Assembly: GCA_037074705.1 (NCBI GenBank)
Contig: CM073590.1
Span: forward strand, 219,572,746-219,636,745
Reading direction: 5' to 3'
Length of the DNA stretch: 64,000 bases
Origin: Zhengitettix transpicula
Lineage: Eukaryota; Arthropoda; Insecta; Orthoptera; Tetrigidae
A program made the translations under genes and the position numbers. The notes under the pieces are model-generated. The model ran no database searches, had not been told where the DNA came from, and saw nothing but the letters and a program-made list of their open reading frames with translations. Below are positions 34,376-47,400 of the stretch, one piece after another. How positions within the stretch are numbered: position 1 is the first letter of the stretch; every line of letters starts with the position of its first letter.

Positions 34376-35559
34376 TGGCTCCTCCGGTGATCAGGAGTCA
34401 TAATGTTGATTCATCAGTTTAAATTCAAAACTTATTCGTTACTAATCTTGTTGAGTTGTATAATATTTATAATAATGAGCTATAAATGATATCTAATAAC
34501 AGTATTATTATTATATTTTCACAGTTTGTTGATCTTGTTATGATATACTTCTTTTTTTGACTTGTTCGTTTAATTTCATGTTTGTTTTGAACATGATATA
34601 TTCAATACTAATATATTGAAACCCATTAGTTTATTTAAAATTGCAAATGCTTATTATGTACTATTAGACTTTCTAATTAGTTTTATCAAGCAGTATTATT
34701 TTAGGTAGTATGAAGAAACAGTTTTAATTCTTAGTCCAGTAACCTACAAGCGACCTCACTAAACTCTCCTATGTGCCAATACAAAAGCTTGTATTACTAA
34801 ATTAATGGAGAAGGTGATTCAATAGCATGTCTGCACTAAACAACAACTGGGAAATGGAGGCTACAAGCGCGAAGCAAGATTTATAGATGACGGCGTTACT
34901 CGCTGCAAGTACAAAGGATTTAGGAGCACCAACACTTTAACTACATGGGAAGCTACTTAGCTTTCTAGAAGCTAATTTAGAAATATAGTACTCTATTTGT
35001 TACCATACTAGGTTAACATTATAGTCCCAACAGGAAAAATACCTAAAAGTAGATTATAAACAATCCATGTTGTAATTTAGTTTGACATTTGGGTCAAGAA
35101 CATTTTTACAACTCAATAACCAATACTAAAATATATTTATTTTGTTGTGTAGTGTCGAGAAATTGTGTTATATTAGTAGAACAATTTTATTGTAACTGCC
35201 GTTGCTCGACTAAATAATAAAGGAAAGTTCAAATATTAATTGTTTATGAGCTCATGAATCGTCACAGGATTTTTTTTCTTTTACACATCTTTATGGGCAT
35301 ATCTTACTATACAACAAAACATTTTTGAATTATAAGTATTAATTCAGTAAAAAAAAAATTACCGCATTTTTTGTTTTGGACATGCGTTTCTTTATTATTA
35401 TGAATAGCTTTGAATTAATATACTTTTGTTATCGCAACTTACAAATATAAATTTTAAACGCAAATATGGGAGCAAGTTAATTACATCCCTTATATAAAAA
35501 CGAAGAACTAGAAAAAAATCAGATAAAAGGCGCCCGTTTGTTAGTATGTGAAGCGAAAC
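34376..35559. other. AT-rich non-coding stretch, nothing assigned
   Basis: No gene or repeat recognised. Confidence 0.35.
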
Positions 35560-35995
35560 TCTGCACCAGAAGATAGCGTCCGGTTACGAGGAACTATGCC
35601 CAGACTTTTAAAGCCATCCAAAAAGTTTCCCAAGTTTAACTCTTAGATGGAATTAAGGCATCCGTACAGATTATTCAAACTATTAAAGTTTTGGCGGCCT
35701 CCTCTCCCCCTCTCTCACTCTCTGAGGATATTTGCGAGTCGACAAAAGTGATTAAAGTCTCTAACTTAAAATCTGTAGGTGGTGGAAAGCTTTGCAGCGT
35801 TCATTGAGGGTTAAATGATTAATGAGTTAGGCCGAGGGAGGGTGGGTTATCCTATCTGACGGAGAGCTGTTGTGTTGTCAGCAATGGGGTCCACGTTCAA
35901 AGTAATTCACCATGTTCACGCCCCGGAAACGAGTTCGAGGAATTGTTCTCCATGGATTAATTATCCTTGTTATATCTTGAATCTCAGCTAGCTTT
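35560..35995. other. GC-richer island, best candidate for conserved regulatory DNA
   Basis: A block unlike its flanks and without a second copy in the window. It has CTCCTCTCCCCCTCTCTCAC, GTTAAATGATTAATGAGTTA, CATGGATTAATTATCC and AAAGTAATTCACC. TAAT and GATTA words in a GC-balanced block are usual in homeodomain-bound enhancers. No open frame supports coding. Confidence 0.3.
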
Positions 35996-36133
35996 ACAAA
36001 AGTTGTTTAATCCCATTACTCGTACATTATGCATGTTTTAAATTTACTGAAATACAAAAATATGTAATTCATTAGGGCAAAAAGTATTAAATGATTTAAC
36101 TAACAAATATTAAAGTACTAATAAACGTACTAC

Positions 36134-37174
36134 TCTTCATATAAATAAAATAGCCTGTATGCGTGTATGTATGTATGTTTGTGCGTATGTGTGTATGTTC
36201 CTCACTACAACCGTGGAGCAAATTTCACCAAATTTCGTACACGTATTCTTTGCGATAGGAAAGCAAATACTGTGTAGGTGAGACAAGCCTACTACCCCGA
36301 GAAGCAGGGGTGGCCGGCGAAGAAATTTTCAAATGTGCTAAACTGGCCAATGTTTTATTCGGATAAATATTTTTCGGGGTCAAAGAGCTTCATAGTTTTC
36401 CTACTAATGTTATCTGTGTACAAAAACCGATGTTGTTAGTGTATAATTTCAACCCCTTTTGGCATGGGTGGGGAGCACCCTTAGACGTAGGGATGGAGTT
36501 TCATTAAATAAAAATAACGAAATTGCAAAAGCAATCTAAATTGGGGTCGAATCAAGTGTTATGGAAGTCACTGAGTTTAATTATGACATTCAACTTGCCG
36601 TTTAAGTCCCCAAAGCAGGGGTGGTCGGAGTTGTAAATTTTCAAATATGTTAAACGATCATTATTTCCGTGGAATAAATATTCTTCGGGGTCAATTACAG
36701 TGATAGTATTTCTACCTATGTTGTTTGAGTATAATATCAACCCCTTTCGGCATGGGAGGGGAGCACGCTTAGTGGTGCGGATGGAAGGGAGTTACATAAA
36801 AATAACGCAAATCAACCAAGGTTCGAGTTAAATCTGGGGTTATGGATAAATGAAAACCCGGACAACGCAAAAGCAATCGGGATTGGGGTCGAATCAAGTG
36901 TTATGAATGTCGTTGAGTTTAATTATGACATTCAACGTTTTGTTTAACCCACAGTAGTGGAAGTGGAAAATTTCTAACATGTGAAAACGGCCGATATATT
37001 CATTGAAATAAATGTTTTAGGGATCAATGAGTTCAACCCCTTTCGCCACGGGAGGTGAGCATATTTAGGGGTCTAGGCGCGTTACATAATAATAACGCAA
37101 AAGCAACCTTGATTGGAGTCAAATCTGGGATTATGGATATATGAAAACCCGGACAACGCCGACCACCCAGTTAG
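36134..37174 (+). mobile_element. Non-autonomous Helitron-like element, long copy
   Basis: It starts TCTTCATATAAATAAAATAG and then GTGTATGTATGTATGTT. It ends with a decayed hairpin CCCGGACAACGCCGACC and CCAGTTAG|T, where the family has CAGCTAG|T. The body has three internal modules starting near 36363, 36676 and 37005, about 320 bp apart, with GTATAATTTCAACCCC and GAGTTTAATTATGACATTCA repeated. It has no Rep or helicase frame. Minus-strand frames here come from the repeat. Confidence 0.75.
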
Positions 37175-39431
37175 TTCACTATAAAGTATAGATATTTCGT
37201 AAAATTTTACCCAAAGATTAATTTTAACTTGTAGTACATGCAGCACGTATCTAATTCTATATACATTTGCATGTTTGCTCTGCAAACACACTTATATTCC
37301 GTCTCAGGTATAAATGTAATTTAGTAATCAAAAATGTACCTTTCAATCCTTAAATGATCTATTTTAATTCGTTAAAATTAATTGCGTAATAATTGAATTT
37401 ATTCCTGATTATTTATAAAGAAAATGGGCAATGTAATTTATGTTTTTATAAAAAATATACTTTTCTCGAGCTTATTTCGCGTAATTAATTCAAAGAAATA
37501 ATACCTAGTTACAGTTGTAATAGCATTTCTAGAGGAGTGGCCGTCAAGTCGTAAAATATTTACTTCCAGATAACAGCCAGACCATCATATTTAAACATTT
37601 AACAAGAAACTCTCATCAACATGAAAAATTTTCTATAGTACGTCGAGGTTGAATACTGCGGGGAAACGATATAGAAAAAAATTACCGTTTCTGACTCGAC
37701 AATAAAATAATAGCTAGGAAAAATTACGAGTTTAAAAATGTAGTATCTTGCGAATGTGACATCTCATGCAGGGAAAACTGTCCAGTCTGTTAGAACCTGA
37801 ATAGAGGAGCACGTCAGATGCATTAGATTAGTTTAATTGAGTCGCCATTTGTGAATAAATTCGTGACCACAAATCATAAAATAGCGGTAGAAGACACAAC
37901 TGTATTTTCCTGGGAAAATTCAAACCTGTGACGGAAGTTTAGTGAGGCCATAGAAATATAAAAAAAAGTACTTTTTAACCGAGATTTCCGATACCAACGT
38001 GGATCCCTTCGGGTTTTCCTGTAAGGAAAACGACATTTTAAATAGGTCGTACAGTTGCACGAGTGCGGAGAGCTTAGGTCCCACTGGGATTAACCTTGAA
38101 AATGCTAGAAAAACCAAAAATCCCAATTATTGTTTCTGAAATTTCAAAGATACGAAAACTTGGACCTGTTCGCTCCTGTTGTTTGAAAAATAGAGATAGG
38201 TTTTTGAATATTCTTTGTTCACAGACGAGCTTTAATTTTTTCTTTTTGTCTCTTAATCCACATATTTATTTCCAAATTGGGAAACAAAATACATCACTTT
38301 TTTTCGTGTATTAAATTACAATTTTTTAAAAAATTTCAAATTCAAGTAACACTACAATAGTCCATTGCTCGTGGGAAAAAATTAACTTAAAAATAAAGGA
38401 CTCTTACCTTAGAATTTTAATATTGATAATTGACTATACGCTTTAATGCTAAATATCAACAATGGAAAACTTATATTTCAGTCTAAAATTTATTTTATGA
38501 AAATTATGTACATTTTATGTCATAAAATTCTGTAATCAAGGATCGCGATCGCGGTGTCACCGACCTCTTCCGGACGCAAACAAAATACGACTCGCGACAA
38601 GTTACGCATTATATTCTGTGTTTAAATTTAAGATTTTAAATATTTTTATGTGCTTGAAAATTAAAATTGAACGAAATTTCGAGTATGAACAGTCTCGATT
38701 ATACATTGTCCAACTGTTTCTTTAGTATATATGTAAAAATGTAAATTAAAACATAATACAGGAGCAAAATTAATAATCGAGCTTCAACTATTCTAATATG
38801 AAAAGCTGAACCCTCTTAACGTTTGCGTGTTTGATATCGACTAAATCATTCAGAGGATGGCGGATACTTAATTTTTATATTTTATAATTTTTATTTACGT
38901 TTAGTGAGTAGGGGTGGTTTTTAATCATGTTTTGATGTACAAATTGTTGAATAGTTATACTCTGTCCAGTGCTAAGAGTAATATATTATGAGTGTACCTC
39001 CAGAAGCTCGTTTATGTAGCGTTTACGCATTCCCATGCTAAAGGAAGGAAATTCAGAGAAGGCAAGAGAAGGCGTATGAATATAACGTCGCCCCAGAGGG
39101 CCTACACTGAGCTCTTCGTTTCTCTCTTTGTTTCTTGCAACAATAACAAGTAGAAAATCGTTTCTCTGACTTGCTTCTTTTGTCAATTTTCACAGTGCTC
39201 TCGTAGGATTCATAATCTCGCGTCTTCCATAGCGTAAGTCCAAGTTGACATTTACGTGAAGAGCAGAGGAAAACTCTGTAGGGAATTTTGCATTCAGTGC
39301 TATATACTTTAGAAAAAAATCAAATGCTGACATTTAGTGAATATGCGAACTCCATGAAACCGTACATATTTCTGGTTTGCGAATTTACCATCCTACAATT
39401 CAACCCACGAACAACTGGATATTTTTTAGCG
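37175..39431. other. AT-rich non-coding stretch, nothing assigned
   Basis: No gene recognised. A small CG-rich spot lies at 38540-38600 (GATCGCGATCGCGG). Confidence 0.35.
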
Positions 39432-39957
39432 TAACAGTCTACAAGAAGGGAATTAACGTGGTGGCAACTCCTCTTTAATAGCATAGGAAGGGATTTGAAA
39501 GGGGGGGATGCGGAAGGGTAGAGGAAGGTAGCTAAGGGTTAACTAGGGCCCCCGGACTTTAGTTCAATATCCTACCCGGCATTCACCTACAAGTGATGCA
39601 GGACAAACCACAAAAAACCTGCACCAGGTAGGTCGAGCATTTGGTACTTGTCCCACTCCCTTCCAAAAATGGCGGGAGAGGGGTTTGCTGTGGCGCCTCA
39701 GAATTTCCTTCTCCGTGTCTTGATCAGTTTAGGTGGCAGCTGCCCGACTGTTCCAATGAGGGCAGCCAACAACTCTTATTGTATGCCCCAGGTCCGCGTC
39801 CTCGATATATACGCCTCCCAAAACAGGGCGACGTGCCTAGTCATGCGGAAACCTTAGTTCAAGAACCAGAGAGAGGAGAAGGTTTCCACAAAGGTAGCAC
39901 CCTCCAGTTCTCTGGGAAGGTTCACCTGCGAGAGAAAGCTCTAGCAGGCTTTCTTCC
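39432..39957 (-). mobile_element. R1 retroposon, near full-length diverged copy
   Basis: It matches R1 from GGCAACTCCTCTTTAATAGC to the 5' hairpin (ACCTGCGAGAGAAAGCTCTA). There is no T-run at the left, so the poly(A) is lost. The CTGTTCC hairpin keeps three standard pairs plus wobbles. The 152-codon frame at 39641-40099, the longest open frame of the window, is mostly this repeat read through into flanking DNA and should not be taken as a gene. Confidence 0.82.
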
Positions 39958-42027
39958 TCAGAGGTGTGAAAAATTTACAGTTTTTGTCACAAAAATTGAG
40001 CGTTACTTTTACTATTCAAGAGAAAAAAATTGTTTTAACTACTTATTTCAAATATGTAAAGGACCTAATAGTATCTGGCCCCATACATTTTTAGTTTGAT
40101 TCACCAATCATCTATTATACCCTTCATTATTTTTTAAATTAATTTTACAATATTCCCGATAATTATGATGCATATCTTTAAAATAGTAACCAAATATTCG
40201 TATTAATAAACTGCCGAACATTTATTAATCGTAAAGTTGAGTTGATAGGAATTATTTTCTTTTATCTATATAATATAAAATAATACTCTAGTCCGTAGAA
40301 TTGAATGATTTGAGCATAGATTAGGTTTAGGAAAAAAGGCGTACAAAGCTGAGGTCATCTGAATTCCATCAACGAAAATAATTTCTATACAGACACAAAA
40401 ATTGCTGACAACGGCGGAACGATTTAGCTCTGAGTGGTAACTAAATTTGAGACAATCTTAAATTGTCATTCGCCGAATGATTTAATTTAAGGGTCACTCT
40501 TCCGAAAATACTTATTTTTATGGAGCATGTTATTAATAGCTCAATATAAACTTAAATAACGAGATAAGTGAGAAGATATCATTACAATAAACGTATACGT
40601 AGAGTCCCGAAGTAACAAAAAGTATTAAATAAATGAAATTATTCTGTGGCGTTAAAGCGCTTGGAAAAATTTATGTCAAAGCTACTTTAATGTTGAGAAC
40701 CGTGAACGATGTTTTCATTCTACTAAAATAAGAACTGAATAAACATTCCGTAAAAAGTAATTTTGCCAATTAAATTGAATTAAGGACGGATTAATTTTTG
40801 TTACAGAAAGTGGACATATTGAACAGACTTAAATTCGAGTATTAAGGCAGGAAACTTACAAAACAGTGACAAGTGAAGAATGAACTCCGTTCATGATGTA
40901 TTATAGTAAATTATTTCTGTACAGTTTTACAGTATTTGGAATAACAATCCTTCAGGAAGTTTTATTACAGTTTTAACCAATGAAATTTATTCCGGGAGCC
41001 TTTCGTCCCTAGGAATAACAGAGACAAATTTTAATAAACATTTTACACCATATAGACAGATCCATAATTAAAATTCTTTTGAGAATGTGGTTTATCATTT
41101 CTGCGAGTCTTATTTTGAAGGTTGAATATTATTCACTGTAGCTCACTTTAAGTCAAAATTTAATTAAACAGCAATGAACTTCTGTAATATAATACGTTCT
41201 GTTTACATCAATTATCAGTACGTGAGAAATTTAATATAATTAAGTGTTTGAAATTTAGAGTCGAATTAATTCTCGTCATTTTTATCACCGTTATAAACTT
41301 TGTTTAGCATCAATTAAAAAGACAACAAAATTGCTGTAATACAACAATTCGTTTGAAATTTTTGTTTCTCTACACACAGAAATTAAACTTCAGAGATAAA
41401 TTAACTCTACCTTTAATTGTATTATAATGCTCGGAGGTATCTATTGAGTAGCCGCGTCCTGTGGTACGCCAAAACCAGTGCTTTGGATTTGCTGAGCCAT
41501 TTCAAGTTACTGGAGTGTACTGGGTGACATCTTTGACTGCGCCCCACAAATAACGCTTTGAGGTCGTGTTTGTGTGACCCTACCTTTGGTAGCGATTTCA
41601 ATGCAAAAGCCATGAGCTGAGTTCCTATTTGATGAAGTAATACTTTGTGACGAAATCTGATGCCATAAAGTCAACTTCAAAAAAGTTAAAAATCCAGGCA
41701 GACGGTCAGAAACGTACAACATTACTTCCGTAAACAATTTTTTTCAGCTTGATGAATGGTGTTAGGTGTCCTCTCATATCTTTCCTAATTGAAGTAGTAC
41801 ATTTGTTAATCCTTTTACGTTTATAAAATAATATCTATTATAATATGTATTTAATTTCTTTGATTTGATATTAATTTTAGGTATACAAATTTTAATAAAA
41901 AATTGTTTTTAAATTAATTGTAATAACGTCAAATTTGACAGTAACATATTACATACAAAAATATTAAATTGTATTAAACATTATTTTCAATTGTAATAAT
42001 GATTAATTTATTTCAGACAGTTACTTA
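39958..42027. other. AT-rich non-coding stretch, nothing assigned
   Basis: Two overlapping minus-strand frames at 41422-41737 lie in a GC-richer patch but show no family motif. Confidence 0.3.
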
Positions 42028-43062
42028 TCTTCTAATATATAAAACATAGTGTTTGTTTGTATCTATGTATATATGTATGTATGTTTGTTTGAATGTTTGT
42101 TTGTATGTAGATTCCGCATGCAAATATACACCCATGGAGCAAATGCCACCAAATTTCGTACACATGTTCTTTTGGACCAGGAAACAAACACTATTGCAGT
42201 CAGACATGTATACATACCCCAGTAGCGGGGTGTAATGGGGTAGACATTTTCAAACATGCCAAAACGACCGAAATATAAGTCGGATAAATATTTTCTGTGG
42301 TCAAATATATTGATAGTGTTTCTACCGATGTTATCTGTGTATAATTTCATCCAATTACTGCATATAAAAGAGCACCCTTAGAGGACGGGGAGGCGGGGCG
42401 TTATAAAAAATAACGTTATTATAACCAAGATAAGAGTCAAATCAATGATTATGGATGTCGCTGAGTTTAATTATGAAATTTAACATACCATTTAACCCCG
42501 GCGTGCAAGGGTGGAAATTTCTAAACATGCAAGCACGGCCGATATTTGCGTTTAATAAATATTTTTCATGGTTAACTAGATTGATACTATTTATACTGAT
42601 GTTGTTTTATATAATTTCAACCCCTTCTGTTAAGTGAGGGGGAGGGGCATTACAAGAAAATAACGCTAAAACAGCAGAGATTGGAGTCAAATCCGTGGTT
42701 ATGTGTGTCGCTGAGTTTAATTATGACAGCCTGGGCAAAGCGCGGTGATGGGAGGGGCAAGGTGGAGGTGAATGGTAGGAACAATGTTACCGGCCAATTT
42801 TTGTGTCGAATGAATACTTTTTGATTAAACCACAGTAAGCGGAAGTGGAAATTTTCGAACGTGTTAAAACGGTCGATATTTTCGTATAATGAAACTTTTG
42901 CGGGGTGAATGATTTTAAACCATTTCGGCACGGGAGGTGAGCACAGTTAGGAAGAGGGGTCGAGGTGCCTTATATAAAAATAACGCAGAAGCAACAGGGA
43001 TTGTAGTCAAATCGGGAGTTATGGATTTATGACAACCCGGGCAACGCCAGGCACCCAGCTAG
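42028..43062 (+). mobile_element. Non-autonomous Helitron-like element, best-preserved copy
   Basis: The 5' end is A|TCTTCTAATATATAAAAC followed by GTGTTTGTTTGTATC. The 3' end is CCCGGGCAACGCCAGG, then CACCCAGCTAG|T. This 1035-bp copy has the full set of Helitron signs: A/T insertion context, TC start, 3' hairpin and CTAG end. Three internal modules begin near 42285, 42552 and 42880. It lacks coding capacity for Rep/helicase, so it is non-autonomous. The short frames on both strands in 42053-42931 are repeat-derived. Confidence 0.82.
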
Positions 43063-43540
43063 TTTCTTATAAAAATATTTAATCCTGTATGAGAAATAGA
43101 GAGGATATTTTAGTAAGTACCTTACTTAAAATATCTTGTATTGAAAGTAAATACGTCATCACTTCCTCACATGAAAGTTGATAGGAATTCACCTCTCAAT
43201 TTAAGAACCTGAATAGCAAAAAATTCTTTGTAACTGTTCAATACTTTGAACTCTATACCTGACTTCTTATCCTGTAAACTTTTCTCTGATTCATTCTTTT
43301 AATTTCTGTAACTCCCGATTGAAGAAAACTCACAACGCACTTAAAAATACGATTTTATTATACTGTGTTAATGTTTGTGTACGCTTACATTTACAACACT
43401 GTTTACGCTTTCACGAACTTTTCGTTATTCGTTTATACGGTGAACGGAATTGTTTATACCACCAGATGCGATTTAAATTACAGATTTTTACATTTCCACG
43501 ATTTATGACAAACACTTTAGCCAGAATCTGCGCGCTGTGT
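43063..43540. other. AT-rich non-coding stretch, nothing assigned
   Basis: The 101-codon frame at 43319-43624 is Cys/Leu/Arg-rich without a recognisable motif. Confidence 0.3.
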
Positions 43541-43654
43541 GAGTGGCTTTGTACGTATCTCGAAGCTTCATTACGCTGTCGACAAACAAAACGAAAGAGA
43601 AATTCGTGCCCGCGCAGTTGTTAGCACTGAATAGCAGACGTTACTCACCTGTGA

Positions 43655-43672
43655 CGCAGGTAATTACCTGCG
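43655..43672. repeat. Perfect 18-bp palindrome with TAATTA core
   Basis: CGCAGGTAATTACCTGCG is fully self-complementary. A second inverted repeat, GACAGCA/TGCTGTC, lies 20 bp on (43693-43712). TAATTA is a homeodomain-type word and CAGGTA is an E-box-like word, so a dimeric regulatory site is possible. Confidence 0.6.
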
Positions 43673-43729
43673 CAACATCGCACTCCGAAAGTGACAGCAA
43701 AGCATTGCTGTCTGCCGCATTTTGAATTT

Positions 43730-46415
43730 AAGTTACACGCAAATCTGTTTCTGCCTTCTCTTCTATTTGCAAAAAGTAGAAATTCATGCACGCATAAATT
43801 ACTATGGTATTCAGTTTGGAAATTCAAACTCTCCTGAGTCGCCGTTCTGCTCTTGATATAGATACAAAAAAAATTCCAGTGATATATTTGAAAACTTCTC
43901 GTTTATATTCTTAATTCCTCTAACAGAAAAAAAATTAGCCCCTTTGAAACTATTTTGTTTAATGCGTGATTAATAATAGTTCCAATATGACTATAAAAAA
44001 TTAAGAGAAAAAATTTCCTTTTATTACGTTCCCAGAAACAATTATATGATGAAGTAGCCTATAAACAGACAAAATTAATAGATAAAATACATACCGAAAA
44101 CCTGCTTGATGTAAAAAAGCAATTCCTGTTCCGTACGGACATGCTCCATATTTTTGGTTATGAAAGAAAATGGCTCCTCTCTTTAGAAGATCTAAAGCAT
44201 TATGCACTTGTAACACATTTTCCCAATTCCAACACGATGTTTCATTACTTCATTTTCGTTGTTTATCAGCTCTTCCACTAGTTAAATGATATTATATCCA
44301 TATCAATAAAACATAGAACAGTTTTTGTTTGTTAGAATTTGTAAAAAAAAGTAACATTCAATAATTAAAATTAAGAAAATGAATTGTTTTAAAAACGATT
44401 ATGTATATTTCCCGTTACAAATGTTGAGTTCCCCTCATTGAATGCAACAAGCAATACAACTTACATACAGATAGCATGAATAACAATTATTGGCTGTAAT
44501 TTGTATAATATCTAACAAGTTATTCCCTCTTAGCTTAGTTTCCTCATTCAAAATTAAATTATTGCAATTGCAATTATTACAATTTGGCATATCTACATAT
44601 GGCAATGGAATTATTGTTAGAAGTAAATAGTACGGCATGTAGGTTTATTTTATTTTTACGAAGAGAAGAAAACACATACGAAAAATTTAATTATTTTTCA
44701 TATGTGTCTGTCAAAATTTGTCCGTGGAAATGTTCAGAAAATTTTATATTTCAGCCTAGATAAGTGTGTGAAATATAAAAATGTATGTCGGCGATATTGG
44801 CGAGCTTTCAGTTTCTTATGTCATTTGGTACATTAGTCTACATTCCAATATTTACCATAATAAAGTTCTAGTCATCTTCATTTCAAGCTCTCATTCTAAT
44901 GTTAGATTATTTCATTTTGTTTAATTACGCAATGTCTCTTCTCTTACGTTCATCTATTCTATAAAAAGTTACCCATAAAATTGGCTAAACGGTATTTCCG
45001 TACCAAAGATTTTATTTCACACTATTTTTATTAATAAAACTTTCTTTTCCTGACAATATCTCAAGAAAGCTTAAATGAGATACGTATACAAATTTTTGTT
45101 TCAATATGGACTAATGTTTAAACGTGAGATAGTACATGTGTTGCAATATTTATATATACCTAGTAAACATTTTCAAAATTTAATTGATTTCTGTAGAGAT
45201 ATTTCCTTCTATGACCTCGTAATTTACGTTTCATTACCAGTTTTCATGAATAATGGTAATTTTCAGGCTCGTTTAATGTAATAAACGAGATCTGATGGAT
45301 TACATTTTTGACGTGCTTGTCGAGATATAATTCATATTTCCGTTTTTTTCCCCTCGAACGGTGAAAATGAAAGTGATCCATCGGTCATCTTGTATAACGG
45401 ACGTCTTTCCTAGGAACAAGGATATGGGTAATTTTCCCAGGCGAGATAATTTGTTGTCTCTGCCATTGATCATGATATTCACGGGGAAAAAATATTGTAT
45501 TCACAATTTTTTCCTCGTAATTCACCTCAAATGTAACTGTTTTCTGTATAAGAAGTGATACACTTAATAAATATAATGCTATTAAGCTGTTTAAATATTT
45601 TTATATTCAGTTATTACCATATTTGGTACAATTTGCAATAATTGTTGGATTAGTATACATGTTAAGGAAAATAGGGAGGGCAAAATTATTGTTAATTCGT
45701 TCAATGATGCAACTTTATATTAAAAAGTCATCCTTGAATAATTAATTTCTATTGAATTTCTATTTGAATCCTTCAAATATATGAATTGACATAATCCACA
45801 CATCAAATTTTCTTACAAATTTATATGTATTTATATATAATTCTAACACAATTTTTATTTTCACTGACTTAAAATTTTTATTTACAATATAATTATTTTT
45901 TTTAAAAAAAAATATGTGTTGGTTGATTTTTTCAACAAACTTGTTACATTACGTGTAAAACTAATTACTAATAATGTTAAAGCAATACGCAGTTCTAATA
46001 TTTAATCACATTGTAATTGTCATATTGACTAAATGTTGCTTAAACCAAGAAAGAATTAATAATATCTAAAAATATAGGTTCGTTGATATGGATTAATTTA
46101 ACGGATTATTGTAAATATCCATCCAATTACAAAATTTGGTTTTTAGCACCAAATCTACAGTCGTTCGGGTTTAGAAGAAAATTAAAACTTTTCTAAACAT
46201 CTATCATTATCTTGTAATTACATTCCATAAAAATTAAATAAATTATGAAAACCGAATAATTTATCATCGCACTTCCTCCAATAGACCCCTGGAATGGTAT
46301 AGACCCTTTTTAAATTTTCATTTAGCCCCAAAAGTATACACCTGTGCCCCGTTGGGAATCCCTGTTATATATATATATAATGTAGTAATTGGTAATTAAG
46401 ACATTGTTTTAATTG
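43730..46415. other. AT-rich non-coding stretch, nothing assigned
   Basis: No gene or repeat copy recognised. The several frames of 60-70 codons are featureless. Confidence 0.35.
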
Positions 46416-46419
46416 GAAA

Positions 46420-47020
46420 GTTGGATTGTAGAGGACTCATTATTAGTGGATATAGAGCGGACGCCGCAACAATCCGGCGAGGCAAAGAAAACATTGTTGG
46501 GCAGTTGAGAGAGTTTACGAGCTCAAAATCTAAGAGACGAAGTTTTACAGTTGGGCAGCGGACAGCGAACAGTTCGAAAGCTTTACAGTTGGGCAGTCAG
46601 AACGAAAGAATGTGGTCCAGTTACAAACATGCTCTCAAATATTGAAAAGTAAAGCAATTTTCAGTCGGGAAGGAGAGAGTGCAACTAATGTTGTATTCGG
46701 TGGTCGAGCGAAAATTTATCATGCTGGCTATAGACAAACCAATGAAGGACCGTTTCAACTAAAGTTACGAGATCTGCAAATCCAGGTTGGAGTAAAGCAT
46801 CGAGAACCTACCAATTTGTGTTAGACCAACTAATAAACTATGCCAATTAGAATTTGTTGACATTTAGAGTCTGTGAGTACTAGAATCAGTGATATCCCAA
46901 AATTTTGTGCACGAAAAACCTAAAATGAGACCTGGGCGGCCGTAAGTAGAGAAATACTTTGAAATCATTTGTAAACCACTTTTAAAAGATAAAAGTCAGA
47001 TCGTTCTTTAATTATTTAAA
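46420..47020 (+). repeat. R5 dispersed repeat, copy 2 (possible LTR or leader)
   Basis: The counterpart of 7310-7965 (minus strand). Inside, ACAGTTGGGCAG occurs twice (about 46549 and 46585) and TTGTTGGGCAGTTGAGAGAG just before, so the left part has a short internal repeat. The frames at 46421-46824 have no retroelement motif. It could be a solo LTR. Confidence 0.4.
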
Positions 47021-47321
47021 TATCGATAAAATGAGATCGTTAATTCTTGATAAATTTAAAACTATTTAAATTCAATCTGTAGTATTATTTCTTCTACAAC
47101 AAATTTCGTCTATGTTTCAGACGCATTAACTTCCATAAAAGGTAAATATAATTTTGATTGTATAAATTCAGCCATTTATCAAACCCAGTTTAAGACCCTG
47201 AGATCCCAAATATTTTTTGTAATTTATATGTGTATTAAATTTGATAATAAATTATGTTAATTGTTAAAGTATAATAGTAGTTCATTTAAAAGCAGCCATC
47301 ATCCATTATTATTTAATTATT

Positions 47322-47323
<2 letters not shown>

Positions 47324-47396
<73 letters not shown>
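47324..47396. repeat. (AT)n-(GT)n compound microsatellite
   Basis: A long AT run followed by a GT run, likely highly polymorphic. The open frame starting in the GT run is an artefact of the repeat. Confidence 0.95.

Positions 47397-47400
<4 letters not shown>

Noticed and set aside
39641..40099. Longest open frame in the window (152 codons)
   Set aside because: It lies mostly in an R1 repeat copy and runs into AT-rich flank. The same peptide pieces recur wherever R1 occurs on that strand, with differing frames and stops.
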